Shown one piece after another: positions 47,922 through 62,327 of a stretch of DNA of 64,000 nucleotides. The DNA comes from Anisakis pegreffii. Lineage: Eukaryota; Nematoda; Chromadorea; Rhabditida; Anisakidae. How positions within the stretch are numbered: the first letter of the stretch is position 1; every line of letters starts with the position of its first letter. Location of the stretch: the NCBI GenBank assembly GCA_035041965.1, contig JAPYMA010000207.1, forward strand, positions 1 through 64,000, in the 5' to 3' direction. Made by a program: the position numbers and the translations under genes. The notes beneath the pieces were generated by a model. It made no database searches. It was not told the DNA's origin and saw only the letters and a program-made list of their open reading frames with translations.

Positions 47922-50900
47922 TGACTTTCGTTCAGTTTTGTTGTATTATATGTTCGATGAAGCAAAATTTTGAAAAATGTTTTACTCTTCTTATCACAAA
48001 GAAAACAACTGATCAAGACAAGTGCTTTTAGGTTGGGTTCTAAGAATTCCTTGCAGCAAACGGTTTCACGGATTCTCAGTGAAGCCATTATCAAGCTGTA
48101 TTCCATATCAATCTGGATCCCGGAAAATATTCAGAGTGATTTTTAGCCTCTTATAAGCTGGCCCAACTTAATGTTCATTAAATTTTGCTCAAACTGATAG
48201 TAGTTCACTGATCACAATCTGAAATCAAACTCCATATCGGACCTTATCGTTTAATTCACTCCACACTTATCGTATATTATAATTGGATGATGACGGTGCG
48301 ATGAATGAGTGGCCTTGCTGCTCTACAAACAGAGATCAAAAGCATGAAAAATTTATTGGAAATAAAATAATTGGGTGTCGAACGGGATGAGAAAGTTAAT
48401 AGAAAACACATTTACATAAATATAACACATATAAATGGTTATAAACGAACGAATGAGGTTAATGAAGGATTAATGCGATTGGGAATATCGCTTATTGTTC
48501 GGTGAAAATGCATCGAAATCACATGCGATAATTTGCGATTTCCGATCATTAAAATGCGAGTTCGCGTCAATGTTGTTTCAATGCTGTTTCATTCACCACC
48601 ACATAATGATCATCCTTTTATCTAATTTACATAATTATAGACCTCAGCATAAACAACTACTTTTAACAACGCATTATAAACCATATAATTGGCCACTATC
48701 AGCACTCACCTAATTCATTTCATTCCCTCTGTAAATGAATACTTATTTACTTATTCAACAATTTTCAATGAATCTCATTAGATTACTCGGATAATTTCCA
48801 ACTAGTAACATACTTCAGGATCAAAATTTTAACTCTTATCTAAACTCGATCATCAGGTCTACTTTGAGGTTCCATGTGAATGATAACTGTAGGAAAACAA
48901 TCGCTTTTGCGACACAATCGAGCAACATTCAAACGAGATATAACCTAGAAGTTACCAGACAGTCATCCGTTATAATTTGGGAGCATGATTTTGGCTAGAG
49001 CCGAGAAGTTTCCATTAATGAAGTTATAACCTTGCAAAAGACTTTCCCAAATGATTCTGACTCAGCGAACAATTGTTGTTGTTGTGCAAATAAAAGAAGA
49101 CGATCATTGAGAAGTTGGCCGAAGGAGATGGAGATGCTGAGACCACCTGTTGTGATAGTTAGTTATTGTTACCATCAATAACTCATGTTCATTACCATAG
49201 CTGAACGCTAATTTATACACAAAATCCGAAGGTGTCGTCAAGAAGGCGCCGTTTAAGTGCCTTAAATCTCTTTAATCACAAAACAAGATCATATTTATTC
49301 ATAGGATTCCATTTTCTTTTACGGTTGTCTCGCAGTTCACTGAAGTAAATCTACTAGGGATATTCAAAAAATCCTCTTAACTGATGGATTTCTTTAGCCA
49401 GCCAACCTTGAAAATTTCTATAATCCCCTCTTCATTTGATATCTCATTGGTGAGATATTGTTCCTTAGCATTGAATCGTTCAACTTCTAGGTTTTCCAAT
49501 GGAAAATTTAGTGAATGTTCTCGAATATCTCTTTTTGTAAGCATTTGACTTGCTGTATTTGATCAATATCCGATGTCAATGATCGATTATAAGATGATCA
49601 CCGAACAAGAAAACGCTGAAGAGATAAAATCAGAAACTGGACCGTAAAATTACCTCAAGAATGAATTTGGCTCGGTAATCCCGCTATTTGTGTCATCGGA
49701 GAGTTCGCCTTAAGAAAACATTGAAAGAAAGTGATTTGATCTAATTGGAATTATTGCTTCAGGTGAAATCTTAGACGGTTTCTTTGAGAAGAGAGCAGCT
49801 CACTTTTTGCCCCTTAAGATACTCACTCGAACGAATAAGAGGACAGCAATCATCGTTCGATGTGATCTTTCAATAAGATTATATCTTTATCGTTGTGTCG
49901 AATGACAACTAAATTGTACCTACCATCCGTTCTCATAATCAAATGAATATTCTCACATCGTCATCATCATTATAATCGTTATCATCACCAATCCAATCAT
50001 CACTGATCACTTATCGATGCTATCATCGTGAAAACTCGATGATTTATCACCGACATTTTAATGAGTTTCAATACTTCACTGCATATACCTGACATTTCAC
50101 TATATATTTTCATTTTATGAAACATGTTGCTTGATTATCTTTGCAATTGGATTAGTTCGATCTCTTTATAATGCATTCGGATGATCTTACGATATTGAGT
50201 CGAATGGAATCAAATTGTCGTTTTTAGCCGATAAAGATGATTTCATAATATCATTCAGAGTGATTTCTTTGAAGATGATATGTTTCTAATACAGATGAAG
50301 TCAAAAGAATATGAGTGAAGTTCTAGCAATTGATCTTATGGTTATCATCCATCTAATGGAACGAACATACTAGAGTTTGCTGATCGTGAGTGCATTTGTG
50401 ATAGGGGATCACAAATTAATTGAATGTTTAAATGAATGAACTCTGAATGAGTGAGTATATCCATACACAAATATTATACATTTACCTCAATAAATAAATA
50501 ACCAAACAGACTCGGCGTTGAATATGAATATGATCGTAAACCTATGTGCGTGTGTGCATAATAGAAAGTCATCATTGCAAAAGGCAAACTCATCTTTCTT
50601 GATGAAATAAAAAGTGCTAATGGTGAGCATAATTGAATTTTTAATGAATGAAACTATTGTATTGGCTCGATTCAATTAATATTAGCTCGCATCTTCAGAA
50701 TCAATGAGGAGAAGAAACTTATTCTTACAAGCTGATGGGGTCATTCTTTTACGTACGTTCGTTCAGTTCCTTTCAATAAGAATGACGAGAAGACAATAGA
50801 AGAATGACCCTTAAAAACGGTCATCTGGTCACACTATCTATGGTCATTGGTCATCACCGGTAACAATGACCAAAAATAAGTGGTAATTTACCATAAGGAA

Positions 50901-53900
50901 ATGAGTGTATCACTGATTGAATACGCGAATGAATACTTTACTTTGATTGCAATAGCATTACTCTGCCTTGGTTCTAGTTCGTTTTGTTTGCTCGTCAAAA
51001 TAGTGTCGCACCTTTATCCGTTCGTCGAGATTCGTTAGACTCTTCGCTATAATTCTTGAGTAAATGTTGTTTGAAAGTAATGTTGTGCATATCTGATGAT
51101 TCGTTAAGGTAAACAAACAAACACGCTGAGATTAGGAATGTCACTCCTCCCAAAAACAGTCAAGGAAATGAATCCGCATAATGCAACACTCGTAAATACA
51201 TTCATCACTCCTCCCCTTTCTCGGTAGTTTTGATTGAGTGACCTTTATCTAGTAGTAGCTGAATAGCCAGTCATCCAAACGGATGGGCATCCATAGAACA
51301 ATTTATGAGAATATAAGTAAATATGAAACAGTAGTCATTATTGTGCTCACTTAACACTTTAGGTGAACGGTCTTCAAACAAGGCGATCGGCAAGATTTTC
51401 ATGAGATATACTTTAGCATTATTGCATTTATTGTTTGCAATACGTTTATTTGTGGACTAACTCATTGATAGGCCGACCAATCGAGTTTCACTATGTTCAT
51501 AGGAAATTTCGGCTTGCTAAAAAAACCTCATCTGGCTGGCATTTGTTTTATTTAATGATCATTTTGGTAGAACCTAATGATCATTTTGCGCTATTTCAGC
51601 TTATCTCACAGTCTGCCATGTTCATTTTCTACTTTAATCATATGTACACGATCTCGTTTGTTCTTAAGAGAGTAATGTGTTTGTGTCGAAGATAAATACG
51701 ACGTGTTCGGATGTGCCACTTTATGTTTTCGGTTTCACTGAAAGAAGACGTTCGTTTGCACTGAATGCCCGAGAAAGTGAGAAGATTACGTGTCTGAAGA
51801 ACTCTAATTACAGATCATAAACCATAAGTTTTATCCAAACTCGTAAACGAATCTCTTGACTTATTAGAATCAAATTGTCTATAAATTACCTTGACCGCAA
51901 TGTTATTGCTTGTAATCACTGAACATGTAAGTAGCAGTAAAACATTTATACATCCACTCAGTTGCATTATACGAAACGTATTTATGGGCAGTAAAGCGTG
52001 ATTTTATGGTTTCATTCCCACTGTTATCTGTCTGCCGAACCCTTCGAACCATTTATGAAAGTTGGTTGGATGCAGTCATTCCAATGATTTGTCGCTGTAA
52101 CTTGCGAGTGTCAGATGATTAATGAAAGTAAGCTGGGTTCACTCATTCCAATAATGCTGAACTTACATAATTCACTTTCACCTGTTCCACATGATCACTA
52201 CACTACCAACCACCACATATCCAAGTTATTCCACGAAAATAGCCATAAAATTGCGAAATGTTCATCGAATGAGAGTATGCTGTCTAGCATGCAGCATATT
52301 AATCTTCTGTATTGTTTTTTCGCTGGCTCCCCAGACCAGACTAGAGCAAACGCTCTTGGTTTTAATCATATTATATAATAATTCCGCTTAAAACTGACGA
52401 GCAGGTACTGAGTGACTTGAACCACCATCGTCTTTGAACTAATCTAATGTGCGATTGATGAGAAGGAATTTTTAGTGGATTGCGTTTGCGAAACACCGTG
52501 GAATGGAATTTCTAATTAATATCATCGAATAGAATATGAAATGATTTCATTCGCTATATAATCGCAAGCAACCAACAAACTGTCAGTTGTGGTCGTCCTT
52601 TGGAAGATTGAACAATGAAATTAATTATTTCATGTGACACTCTTCAAAATGCATGCGTTCCTCCTTCAAGAATATTCCTGCTGGCATTGAATATTCGAGC
52701 AGCTTTGAACATTCCTCCGTTGTATTCCCGTTGGTACACGCAAGATTTGAGACATTTTCAACGCCTCCCGCTTAGTGACCCAATTCCATTGCAAGAAGTA
52801 ATTTGGCTCATCAAGATTGATCTTGTTTTGGATTACTTTCATCGTATTTTTTCGAAAATCGATGTGCCTATGTACCTATATTTGAATCGATGTACCTATA
52901 TTCTTAGGCTTAGTGCTCTTCAAATGTTCTGCTATACAAACCTTATCATCGAACAACAAAAATAGTTTTCCTTTGCTTGTTTCTTGAAGATTTATATGTA
53001 TGGAATTCATCTAATGCTCGTCTAGAAATGGTATTGTTCCAGTGCGTTTCAATAATGTCACGGTTTCTGGCTAAACTTTTAATTGCCAGTGAATTCTTGG
53101 ACTGTTTCGAAATTTTGGGGATTTTTATCGTTGCAAATCTTTCCCTCCTCAGAAACCGGATAGACTCAGAAATTGTCGGATTGTTTGCCGATTGCTGAAA
53201 CTTTCGTTATGTTACGATCAAAATTCATTTTGTCGCTCACTCAAGCTCAACAACAACTCTTGCGAAAGGTTTGAATTTGATCAGTGTTCAGCGAGCAAAT
53301 CTCATTTGCCTTTAATCCAATTTTGGTGTGATTATTCCGGTATTCGCGATACTGACTTACCGTTGTAAACGAATTAAACGGATTCGTGTTTGATTCGTGA
53401 TTTCATTACGATTCAATTCATTCGAGTTTCTCACTTTCGATTAATACATATTAATCATATTTGAATCCGTAAGCACAATTCAATCTCATAAACCATATTT
53501 ATAATACACTCACAAATGATTGAAAGTAACCAATCAGCATCATTCGCCTGAATGATTAATTGCATTTCATCGGCACTGATCAATCTTAAGTTCTCATTAA
53601 TTTCATCACACAATCTACTACTGTCTTATGCGGAATTTTTTTTCGGTGTCATTTCAGCATTCGAATTGCACTCGAAAGAGTTTTCTTGTGAAATCTGAAC
53701 GCAAATATTCCGCTCGTAATTCATCCGTTTGACATTTGATCATCCGTTCGCGATTTTATCGTCAAGCCAGCGAGCATGGACGGCAATTTTTCATTTGCAC
53801 TTAAACGAATGAATCTTCGAAGTGTTATTCGATTGGATGCGCACAAAATTTTGAATTTGAAGCAAAAGGAAATAAATTTTAAAATTTGAGATGTACGCTC

Positions 53901-56900
53901 CATTTTCTTTTTTGTTTTTGCAAAAATTTCACGTCATATACGAAATACATACGTAGAAAATCATTCATTCATTTCAATTTTTCGTTTTTATGGTGACAAA
54001 TCTGGAATTTTTTTCACGCAATAAACAATTGGCTGCTGCAATATTTGACGACGGCGATATTATTTTTCTCTGAGACCTGAAAAATTTCCTCACTATTCAT
54101 CATTCTTCACAAATGCTGAATGAATTCCTTTCGGCTTTGTTCAGCAAAATGCAAACGATTGATTATATTTCGGCTTTTCATTCTTCACTTTTCATTCGCA
54201 TGCACCCATGCAGTCAATCACCGCACGCAGCAGCACATGTTCTGCTGTTCTCTGCGGACACAACAAAAAACTTTTTGTGAAAGGTGTTCATTCATTACTG
54301 TCAAAACAGTGTTTCTTACGAATTCGGTGTAATCATTTGAGAAAGCAACCCTTTTATAAATTCACCTAAGAAACTCATCGAGTTCTATTCGTTCGCATCA
54401 GCTTGCCGTTTAAGATTTGTAAGATTTGATCTTGATCACATCAATTGGTTCGAAGAACTTTCATTATGCCACTACGATTGAAACGATCGTTCACTCAAAG
54501 AGGTGATACTTCCTCAACGATACAGTTAACTAGTGATAGGGCATTTTGACTCGGTAATATACGGCAAAATACGTGACAAATCCCAGTGGTTCTCGAACGA
54601 AGTGAGTGACAAGGATATAATAAACTGCGGACGTACTTATCATCATAGATATTGTATGTTTCAACTCGTCCGTATCACCTATAATTGAACCAGTCGATTC
54701 AATTGAAATCTCATGACTAATCTCGATACTTGCCATTTTTTTCAGATTCTTTTATGGATCGCAAATGTCACATCTTAAAAAACAGATATTTTTTCTTCGA
54801 ACCTCTAATATCAACGCGGTACAGCCAATCGCTTTGCATTATTTTGTTCCAATTGCTGAGGAATTCGATGATTTTGATGGGGAAAGTTTGCAGTGTGAAT
54901 ACCTCTGAAGCGTATTTTCGGTTGTTAAATTGGATTTTTTGTCATAGAAACTGAACATGAATGAAATTATTAATTTTTCACATACACGGCAATTTCACTA
55001 ATTGAATTGATTCTCACCAGAACTGAAACAATTAATGCTTAACAATTGTGTTTAACAGATCCAGTGCGTTTCGTCCGTTTGTCAAGCGTCCTCCTCTCAC
55101 TCACCTCTTGAAGATAATTTTATTAGAGGTTGCTTCAGCAATCAAATCATTTTATTAAATGCCAACCAATCCAGTGGCAAGTGAGCCAGCCACTAAACAG
55201 TTACAATTAATGAGAATGTTAACGAAATTACCGCCGCTCTGCACTGAATTCAGACATTCATTCAGGCGTTTTCATTTCAGCTGTTGTGGTACTCGCTGAA
55301 CCGTGAAATGCTCAACACAGAGAGGTTATATCAGTTCATTCGTCTTCTGAATTCACGGCTAAGTTGCATCATCCTCACGAATTATTTCGATGCTTGAGCA
55401 GAGGAACTTCCAATGATTTAAGCGTACATTGCAGTTTTTCGATGATCATTTCACTTGTAACCTTACGCGTGATCAGCAAATTGATCAATGATCAGAAAAT
55501 GAATGTTGAGATGTTGATGACAGAAGTCTTAGCAATTATGCAATTATCATTATAATGATAATCATAATGTTTTGAATCGTTTTCACTCATTTCAAGCTGC
55601 CTCTATGCATTTCTAGCATCTCACGCAGTCATCTCAATGAAGCGCTAAGCTATGTTCTTGGTTTTCATTTGCATCTATCACTTGAAAACATACTGCATGC
55701 GCTCTCGCTTCATTCAGCTCTGTGCACATGCACTGATTAATTTTAGAAGAGTTCGTGCGTTCAGGCGGAAAATTTGTTCGTGTTTGCACATAATTCCGCA
55801 TAAACTTCCCACTTTTAATGGTCGGTCATTGCAGAAGCATTTATCCATGAAATGTGTTAGGGTGATAGATTATTTTCAATGAGCAAATCGAATTGACAAC
55901 ACAAAATTTTTTGTTATATTGACACAAATATGGATTCAATATCAAAATTTGCATAGGTAACCTATCCTACCGCGAATATGGATTCAATACGAGTCGAAAG
56001 CAGCGATTGAGTAATCTCATTAATGCATTAATTATTAAACCTAGTTCATTTTTGTTTACTTTGCTGACCACAAAACAATACAGATCTGTGTCTCTGATTG
56101 AGTGTTTTTTGTTTGTATGAGTTGTTTTCGACGGTTATGTAACACTTCATCGTCTTTGTTATAAGAGTATAATATCACATTAGGGATGTGAATTGTTTAC
56201 CTATGTTCATGATACGAGTATTGTTTTTGTTTGTCTTTCGTCGCATTCCCATAGGTACATAAGTAATATTATGTGCTATATTTTCTCAATGATGCCTAAG
56301 TAAACGATTTGGAGGTGATACAATTCGAGTTGGGACGATACAGAGATGAATGGACACCTGCGATGAAAATCCAACGAATTTATTTACATTTTCGAACAAG
56401 CGATTGAGTATTTCCGTTTATGGGACACGACGTGGGACATTGGTTACAGTTAATTTGTTATAAGTCATATGATTATGGAGCAATGTGCTACAATTAAGGT
56501 GATCATGGAGTAGCGTTCGAGATCATGAAACTATGATCTTGGAGCATACATGCACATGGTAGGCAGATGAATTTTAGATATATTCAGATGCAGAACTGAA
56601 TTAATTAGCAATTGGATTTATATTATATGTATATTATTTATAATGATGTATTAGTTTCGAGCCACAAAATGTTTCTAAACGCTGTTCAAGTTGTAACGCT
56701 AAATTGTTTTCAGTCAGATATAAATCTTGAAAAAGTTGTGGACATATGTCAAAAACATGTCACACTTATACGAGCAAATACGCCACTGTTGAGCTGTATC
56801 CTCTAAGGACAAAAATCACGTTATCGCACAACATATCTATCATCTCTCACCAGTAAACTAATCTTCTAAGCGAAATGTCCTCTCGGATTCCACAGCACAT

Positions 56901-59900
56901 GGCACTTCTTATCGCATTTCATAAAATACTCAGAGATCTAAAAGCAATGAAGCAATCATGGTTAAAATTATCAACATTTCACGTCTTTAAGCGGTCGAAA
57001 TGTCGATCATATCACCTTGTTTAAATAATGTCTGGTCGAATCCATTTAACTGATCATTTCCCAAACGTATATCCAGGTTATTTGTTCAAGAAATGCACTG
57101 TTCCTGGATAATATCAGTGAATCACCAATGAGGATTTCACATCATCATATTCATAATAACTTTATAATAAAGCTGATAATAATCACAAAACTGAAACTAT
57201 TGCGAGGCATTGTGGGCACGATTGCTTCTGGCTGACAACTGCTGCAAATATTTAGCGTGATCAATCTTAGCGATATGATACCATATGAAACAGTCTTAGC
57301 GATATCGTCTATTGAATTCATAAAATTCTGCATTGAACAACTGATATATCGATGATTAATTATTTATGAACTGAATCATATTCAGTGATCGATTGAGAGG
57401 AATTTATCAGTGATCAGTCATGATCAACACACGAAACAAGATGATTTCGCGAAAACAAAGATAAGCAAGCGCAAAAATATAAGATAAGCAATCGCAGAAA
57501 TTTGATAGTATTTGTAAGTTGGCTCTAAGAAATTGAATGGTGACCTAAACAACAGAGTTACTGCTGTTGTGTTCACGTCAGAGTTTTGGTGTCAAAGATT
57601 ATCACTAATATTACATCGAACAGGTATCAAGTGTCACTCACCACATTCGTTTTTATCCACTCTCATCCCTTCGATGATCGCTCTTGTTTTCACTCCTCTT
57701 CAAAACTTCCTCCACAAAAACTCCGTTAATCGATAGGTTTAAAGCGATGTTCGTTTTCTTCTTCCTCAGGTATAGAGCAGAGATTGACAGATTGACGAAT
57801 TTTTTAAGCTGTTATTGTGAATGCCTAGTCATCACTAGTGTTTCATAATTTTTGGTTTTCAGTCCCGTCACTAGCTGTGATCTCAAAGGAAATTAATCAG
57901 AAAATATTTCTGATCTTCGTTTTTTCGGCTGTGCACCCACGCAGTTTTGCTTGTTACCATTCAATCGTCAAAATGTTTGCAAATACCTTATCACCATGAT
58001 TTGCACCTTAGCGTCGCTTATTTATAAGCAAAGCAGTGAGCATGATCGATGATGCGTCATATGACTTATTCAATAATTATCTGACAGTTTTGAGTGAAGC
58101 CATTTTGAAAGATTTAAAACTAAGGCAAAATCGAAATAGTTTTTCTCTAATACGTCTTATCATTGTGCTCTATATCATAAACATCATTCTTTGCGGGTGT
58201 TGTTGCATAACAATTTTGAATATCACTGCTCATCTGAAGTATTTAATGATAAAATTGATAAGATAAGGGGACAGAATTATGCACTCTCCCTCAGAGTTTT
58301 ATAATCATCTTATTTTCATCATAAAGGAGAAGGAATTACGTAGCTGTATCGCTTTGTGGTTCTTCTCATGAATAGGTTCTAATTTAGTCTCATCTTTTAT
58401 TCGCATCATGCTAAAAGTTCTCTATTAAGTGACATATTTCATTGCATTCGAACAACAAACTTCTTTGTTGAATTTATGATGTTCACTTAGATTATTCTAT
58501 TAATCTCTAACTATATGATGTGTTCGTTCACTCAAAACTATCGCACGACAATCCATAAGATATAACTTTTATCTTGCTATGTACGGAGTAATTGCAAGCT
58601 TCATCACATTGCTGCTTATGGCTGATAACATTGCACTCAAGGATTGAGAGCACTTCCAATTTATTCCTCTTCTTATTATTATTATCAATATTATCATCAG
58701 TACTGTTATGAGAATTACTGTTATCATTATCATTGTTACTCATATTGTTATTGCTATTATTATTAAGAACTTTGCGGTTACTAGTATTGTTCTTTTGATC
58801 AATTCTATTACTGTTTTATTCCATTTGGTAATTGATTACACTTATGCTCTATAAAGGGAACAGCTTACTTGCCACACATATCCAAAAATACCTGAATATC
58901 AGTTCATCGTGAAGGTGGTGGAGCAGTATTTCACCCTTAAGTGATATCATTTCAATAGACCAATTTGGCTTACACAAAAAGGCTAAACATCTGATGTCGA
59001 GAGGTCTACTTGAAGCTTTACATAATTTTTCAACCAATATAACTTGTTCGTGTCAAGTACATTTGTACGATAAGCACAGATTTATGAGGTCTGGTACTAT
59101 GGAATACCGGTTGACATAACGAATCGATCTATCAAATGATTTGATCAAGCCGGATAAGAAGTGCATGAACGGAGAATGAGATATATTAATCCTCGTAATC
59201 CTCCTTTCGTGATCCAACGAGCTGAAAGTTGATCCTTATATCCTTGAAAACAGGAAGAGGTTGGTTGTAATCTCTCATCATTATGATAATGCCTTGATGG
59301 TGATGACTTATGAGATAATTGTTGTTATTGCTATTGTTTTGACAATGCGAGGAGCGATAAGCTCATGCATTAGTAAAATGAGATGAATGAGGGAATGAAT
59401 TCAACTGACATCGAACATATTCAACAGTAGTTACTCATTATCATTATTACTCTTTTATGACTATTGTTATTATCTTTGTTATTATCAATGCCAGTGTCAT
59501 AACCATTCTCGACGCCATCGCAAATAATGTTTGCAAATAACGATTAACAATCAGATGTTTAACCACCTCAAATGTTGTTTATTGTTCAGAAAGCGGATGC
59601 TTCTGATGCTTATTCATTCCGTTATTATGTTCTGAACAATATTCATTTATGATTATTCAAAAGTGTCCGTTGCTGTGATCATCAAATGCTTCTCCATTCA
59701 ACTATTATCATGGCTGATAGTAGCGCTTTCACACATTGTTGTAGCTCCTTAAATTCATTGAATAATCCATCGTTCATATGGATGGAATCTATCGCATTCC
59801 CTGAATTGGGAACCCCGAGGTGTAATTTTTTGAATCTTTTGATGAGGATTTGTTCAAGGGGAATCCGCTGAAGTAATAAGAATCAATAAAGGATATGCAA

Positions 59901-62320
59901 GGTGTATGCAGTTCTCCTCACAGTCAGTGAATGATCCATTCTGAGGTTTCATAGGAGCATAAGAACAGGTGTCTTTATCTGTTTTTATCTTGTGAGAATA
60001 TTATTAACGCAAATACACATTGCTAAACTAGATCAAAAAATTTAATTGAAGAGATATTCGAGTGAACAGGTATTGCTGATTTGGAACTGCGTTTCTAATT
60101 ATCTGATCTTGAGATCAATGGTGCTGATGTTGCATAGCGCAGGATTTCGTATTTGTCCGCATTCAAAATGTATCCATCCTCAATTGAAACATTGCGATTC
60201 ACGGATATCTCCCATAAGACGTCTACATTTACACACACATACCGCGTACAACTCATATTCTTTGACAAATGTCACATGATTTTGATTGATTAAAAAATTT
60301 CTACTCACTTTTGATTACGTTGTTACTCACTTACTCACTCCTTATTTGTGCCGACTGAATACATCAGTTGATTTCTAGCTAATCAACTTGGTCATTCAGC
60401 AACTCCGGAGCAGTTAATTATTCGGTGAATAGATCTGAAATAATGCATGCCATACGGAGCACCTAATTTCATCAGTAATTTAGCAATACGAAATAAAAAA
60501 TCAATTCAATGGGTTCTTAACCTTAGGTTATCAGCTTTGATCTCCGAACACCCGCATTTATCTCATGCTTTTACTATTAAATCAACATAATTTGCTAGGC
60601 CTATTGGTAGGTTGAACGAATCATTACATGCTGTACTCAAAAGATTTGATAAGGATAAGCATCATCAGTGCTTCCTTTTCGATCATGTTGAAAGAGATGA
60701 TGACAATGAACGCGAAATTAAAGACGGAAATTATTTTATCGTAACATTTTCAAGTACTCTTTCCATTCAGTATTATACCTCATACGATTAATATCGTATG
60801 TTTTTAAGAATGAAACGAGCAAGTTATTCGTCTTATCTCACAGTACGGAACAACAAATATATCGCCGTTTTGATAAATAACTGAAATATGTCATTTGCAG
60901 TCAACCTTATTCAGTAACTACTGATATTCTTTATTTTTAGCACTTATCAAGTTTTTAGCTGCCTTCTAGTGGAGCATTTTGTGAGCGTAAATTAATTTTT
61001 TGTTCTGAATAATGTATAGATTGGGTACATTTAAAGGAATAAACGGTATTTCTGAGTGGTGGTAATTGGGAAATAGCTGGCACGGCTGCTTGTGCTCAGC
61101 TGAAAAATACATTTCTTAGAAGCACACGCTTGAAAGCTTGAAAATTTTTAAGGCAATTTTTGCTTAACATTAATTATTTGCACGATTGGATTCATTATTT
61201 GCACGAATGAATGAATTATGAATGAATGCCGTTTGATTTTGATTCGAGGCAAGCGGAGTGCAGGTGTTTTCGATGAATAATTGCCGATTTTGTTTTTCGG
61301 CAGTCTTTCGACTGCACTCGCCGAATGAACATTCCATGAAATATTGAAACATTTCCAGTGCAAGCATCGGACAAACTGAATTTCTGCTTGCGATAGCTTT
61401 GCAGGTAATCTTTACTGTGTGCAACGTTTAGTTCGTATTATAGATGAGAATGTTGCTGGTGATTTTCGGAATTGCCGATTTTTGATCGCCAAAACAATGG
61501 AATACTTGAATCACTGTTTTATTTTCCTTGAAACCATAGTTTTTGTATGATTTTCTTCAATTGAAAGAACTGGCCTTATGCAAGAGTAGGTGGGTGCTAC
61601 TTTGTTAGACTAATCTCATCATCACATTAATCAATCATCGTGGATCAAACAGGAATCCAAGCAACCTGCCTTTCGGAAGGCTCAAAAGGCGGCTAATCTG
61701 TCTTTTCATGTCTCAGACCTCATTTGAGGCACTGGTCATCACCCAAAACCCAGTTACTGACCAGTGGTCAGCGATTTGTAATATGAGCTTGACATATTGC
61801 AGTTAGGTGTTCCTTTTTGCGAATGTTTGTCGAGCGTTTGATTCGTTTGTTGATGTATTTAAAAAGTATTTCAGCTAGCCTATCTCATCTCTACCATATC
61901 GTAGTTTTATGTTGCTAAGAAGAATACCGCTTAATGCGATGACCTGTAAAATCTATAAAGGATTTATTAATATGTTGCTATATGATATATTGATGTTTGT
62001 TTATTTGTTGATCGATTTATTAATACGTTGATCTCTTAAGATATAATGTATACGAATGCTTATGAGATTCTATAGTTCAATGAACGGCTTAACTCGTTTA
62101 GGTATTTGTTCAGATTAATGGCATTTTAGCGTTTGATTTTATTGTCGACGAATTTGGACTTTTGTGATTTTGGATTGTGATTTTTGTATAATTGCGATTG
62201 TTTCATAAGTTTTTTTAGTTCGTTTCCTATGAAAGTGACTGAACGCTTAGATTCGTGAAACGCGTTCAATAAGTTTTGATCCTATTGATCAACGAATCAT
62301 CCACTGATCAGATTATTAAT
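47922..62320. other. Gene-poor stretch of 14 kb between the two paralogs
   Basis: I see no supportable exon and no third copy of the Cys-rich family. Long chance-like frames occur, the longest at 52615-52965 (plus, 116 codons) with no domain. ATT/ATC-rich microsatellite DNA lies near 58671-58765. Short inverted repeats around GGTCAT occur near 50847-50873 and 61730-61766. Confidence 0.4.
58671..58765. repeat. Imperfect ATT/ATC trinucleotide-rich microsatellite
   Basis: TTATTATTATTATCA-type steps recur over about 95 bases with many interruptions. Minus-strand reading gives an Asn/Asp-rich frame (58528-58743) that is a by-product of the repeat. Confidence 0.65.
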
Positions 62321-62326
62321 TTTCAG
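62321..62326 (+). other. 3' splice acceptor one base before the start of paralog B
   Basis: TTTCAG is followed by a single G and then the ATG at 62328. I saw no upstream coding exon, so this is a probable spliced-leader acceptor. Confidence 0.55.
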
Positions 62327-62327
62327 G

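Noticed and set aside
52615..52965. Plus-strand frame of 116 codons starting with ATG
   Set aside because: No domain, no partner exons, and an internal direct repeat of TGTACCTATATT; not enough to call a gene.
61730..61766. Inverted repeat CACTGGTCA..TGACCAGTG, with a similar GGTCAT repeat near 50847
   Set aside because: Arms are 8-9 bases and share only a short core, which chance can explain in this much sequence.
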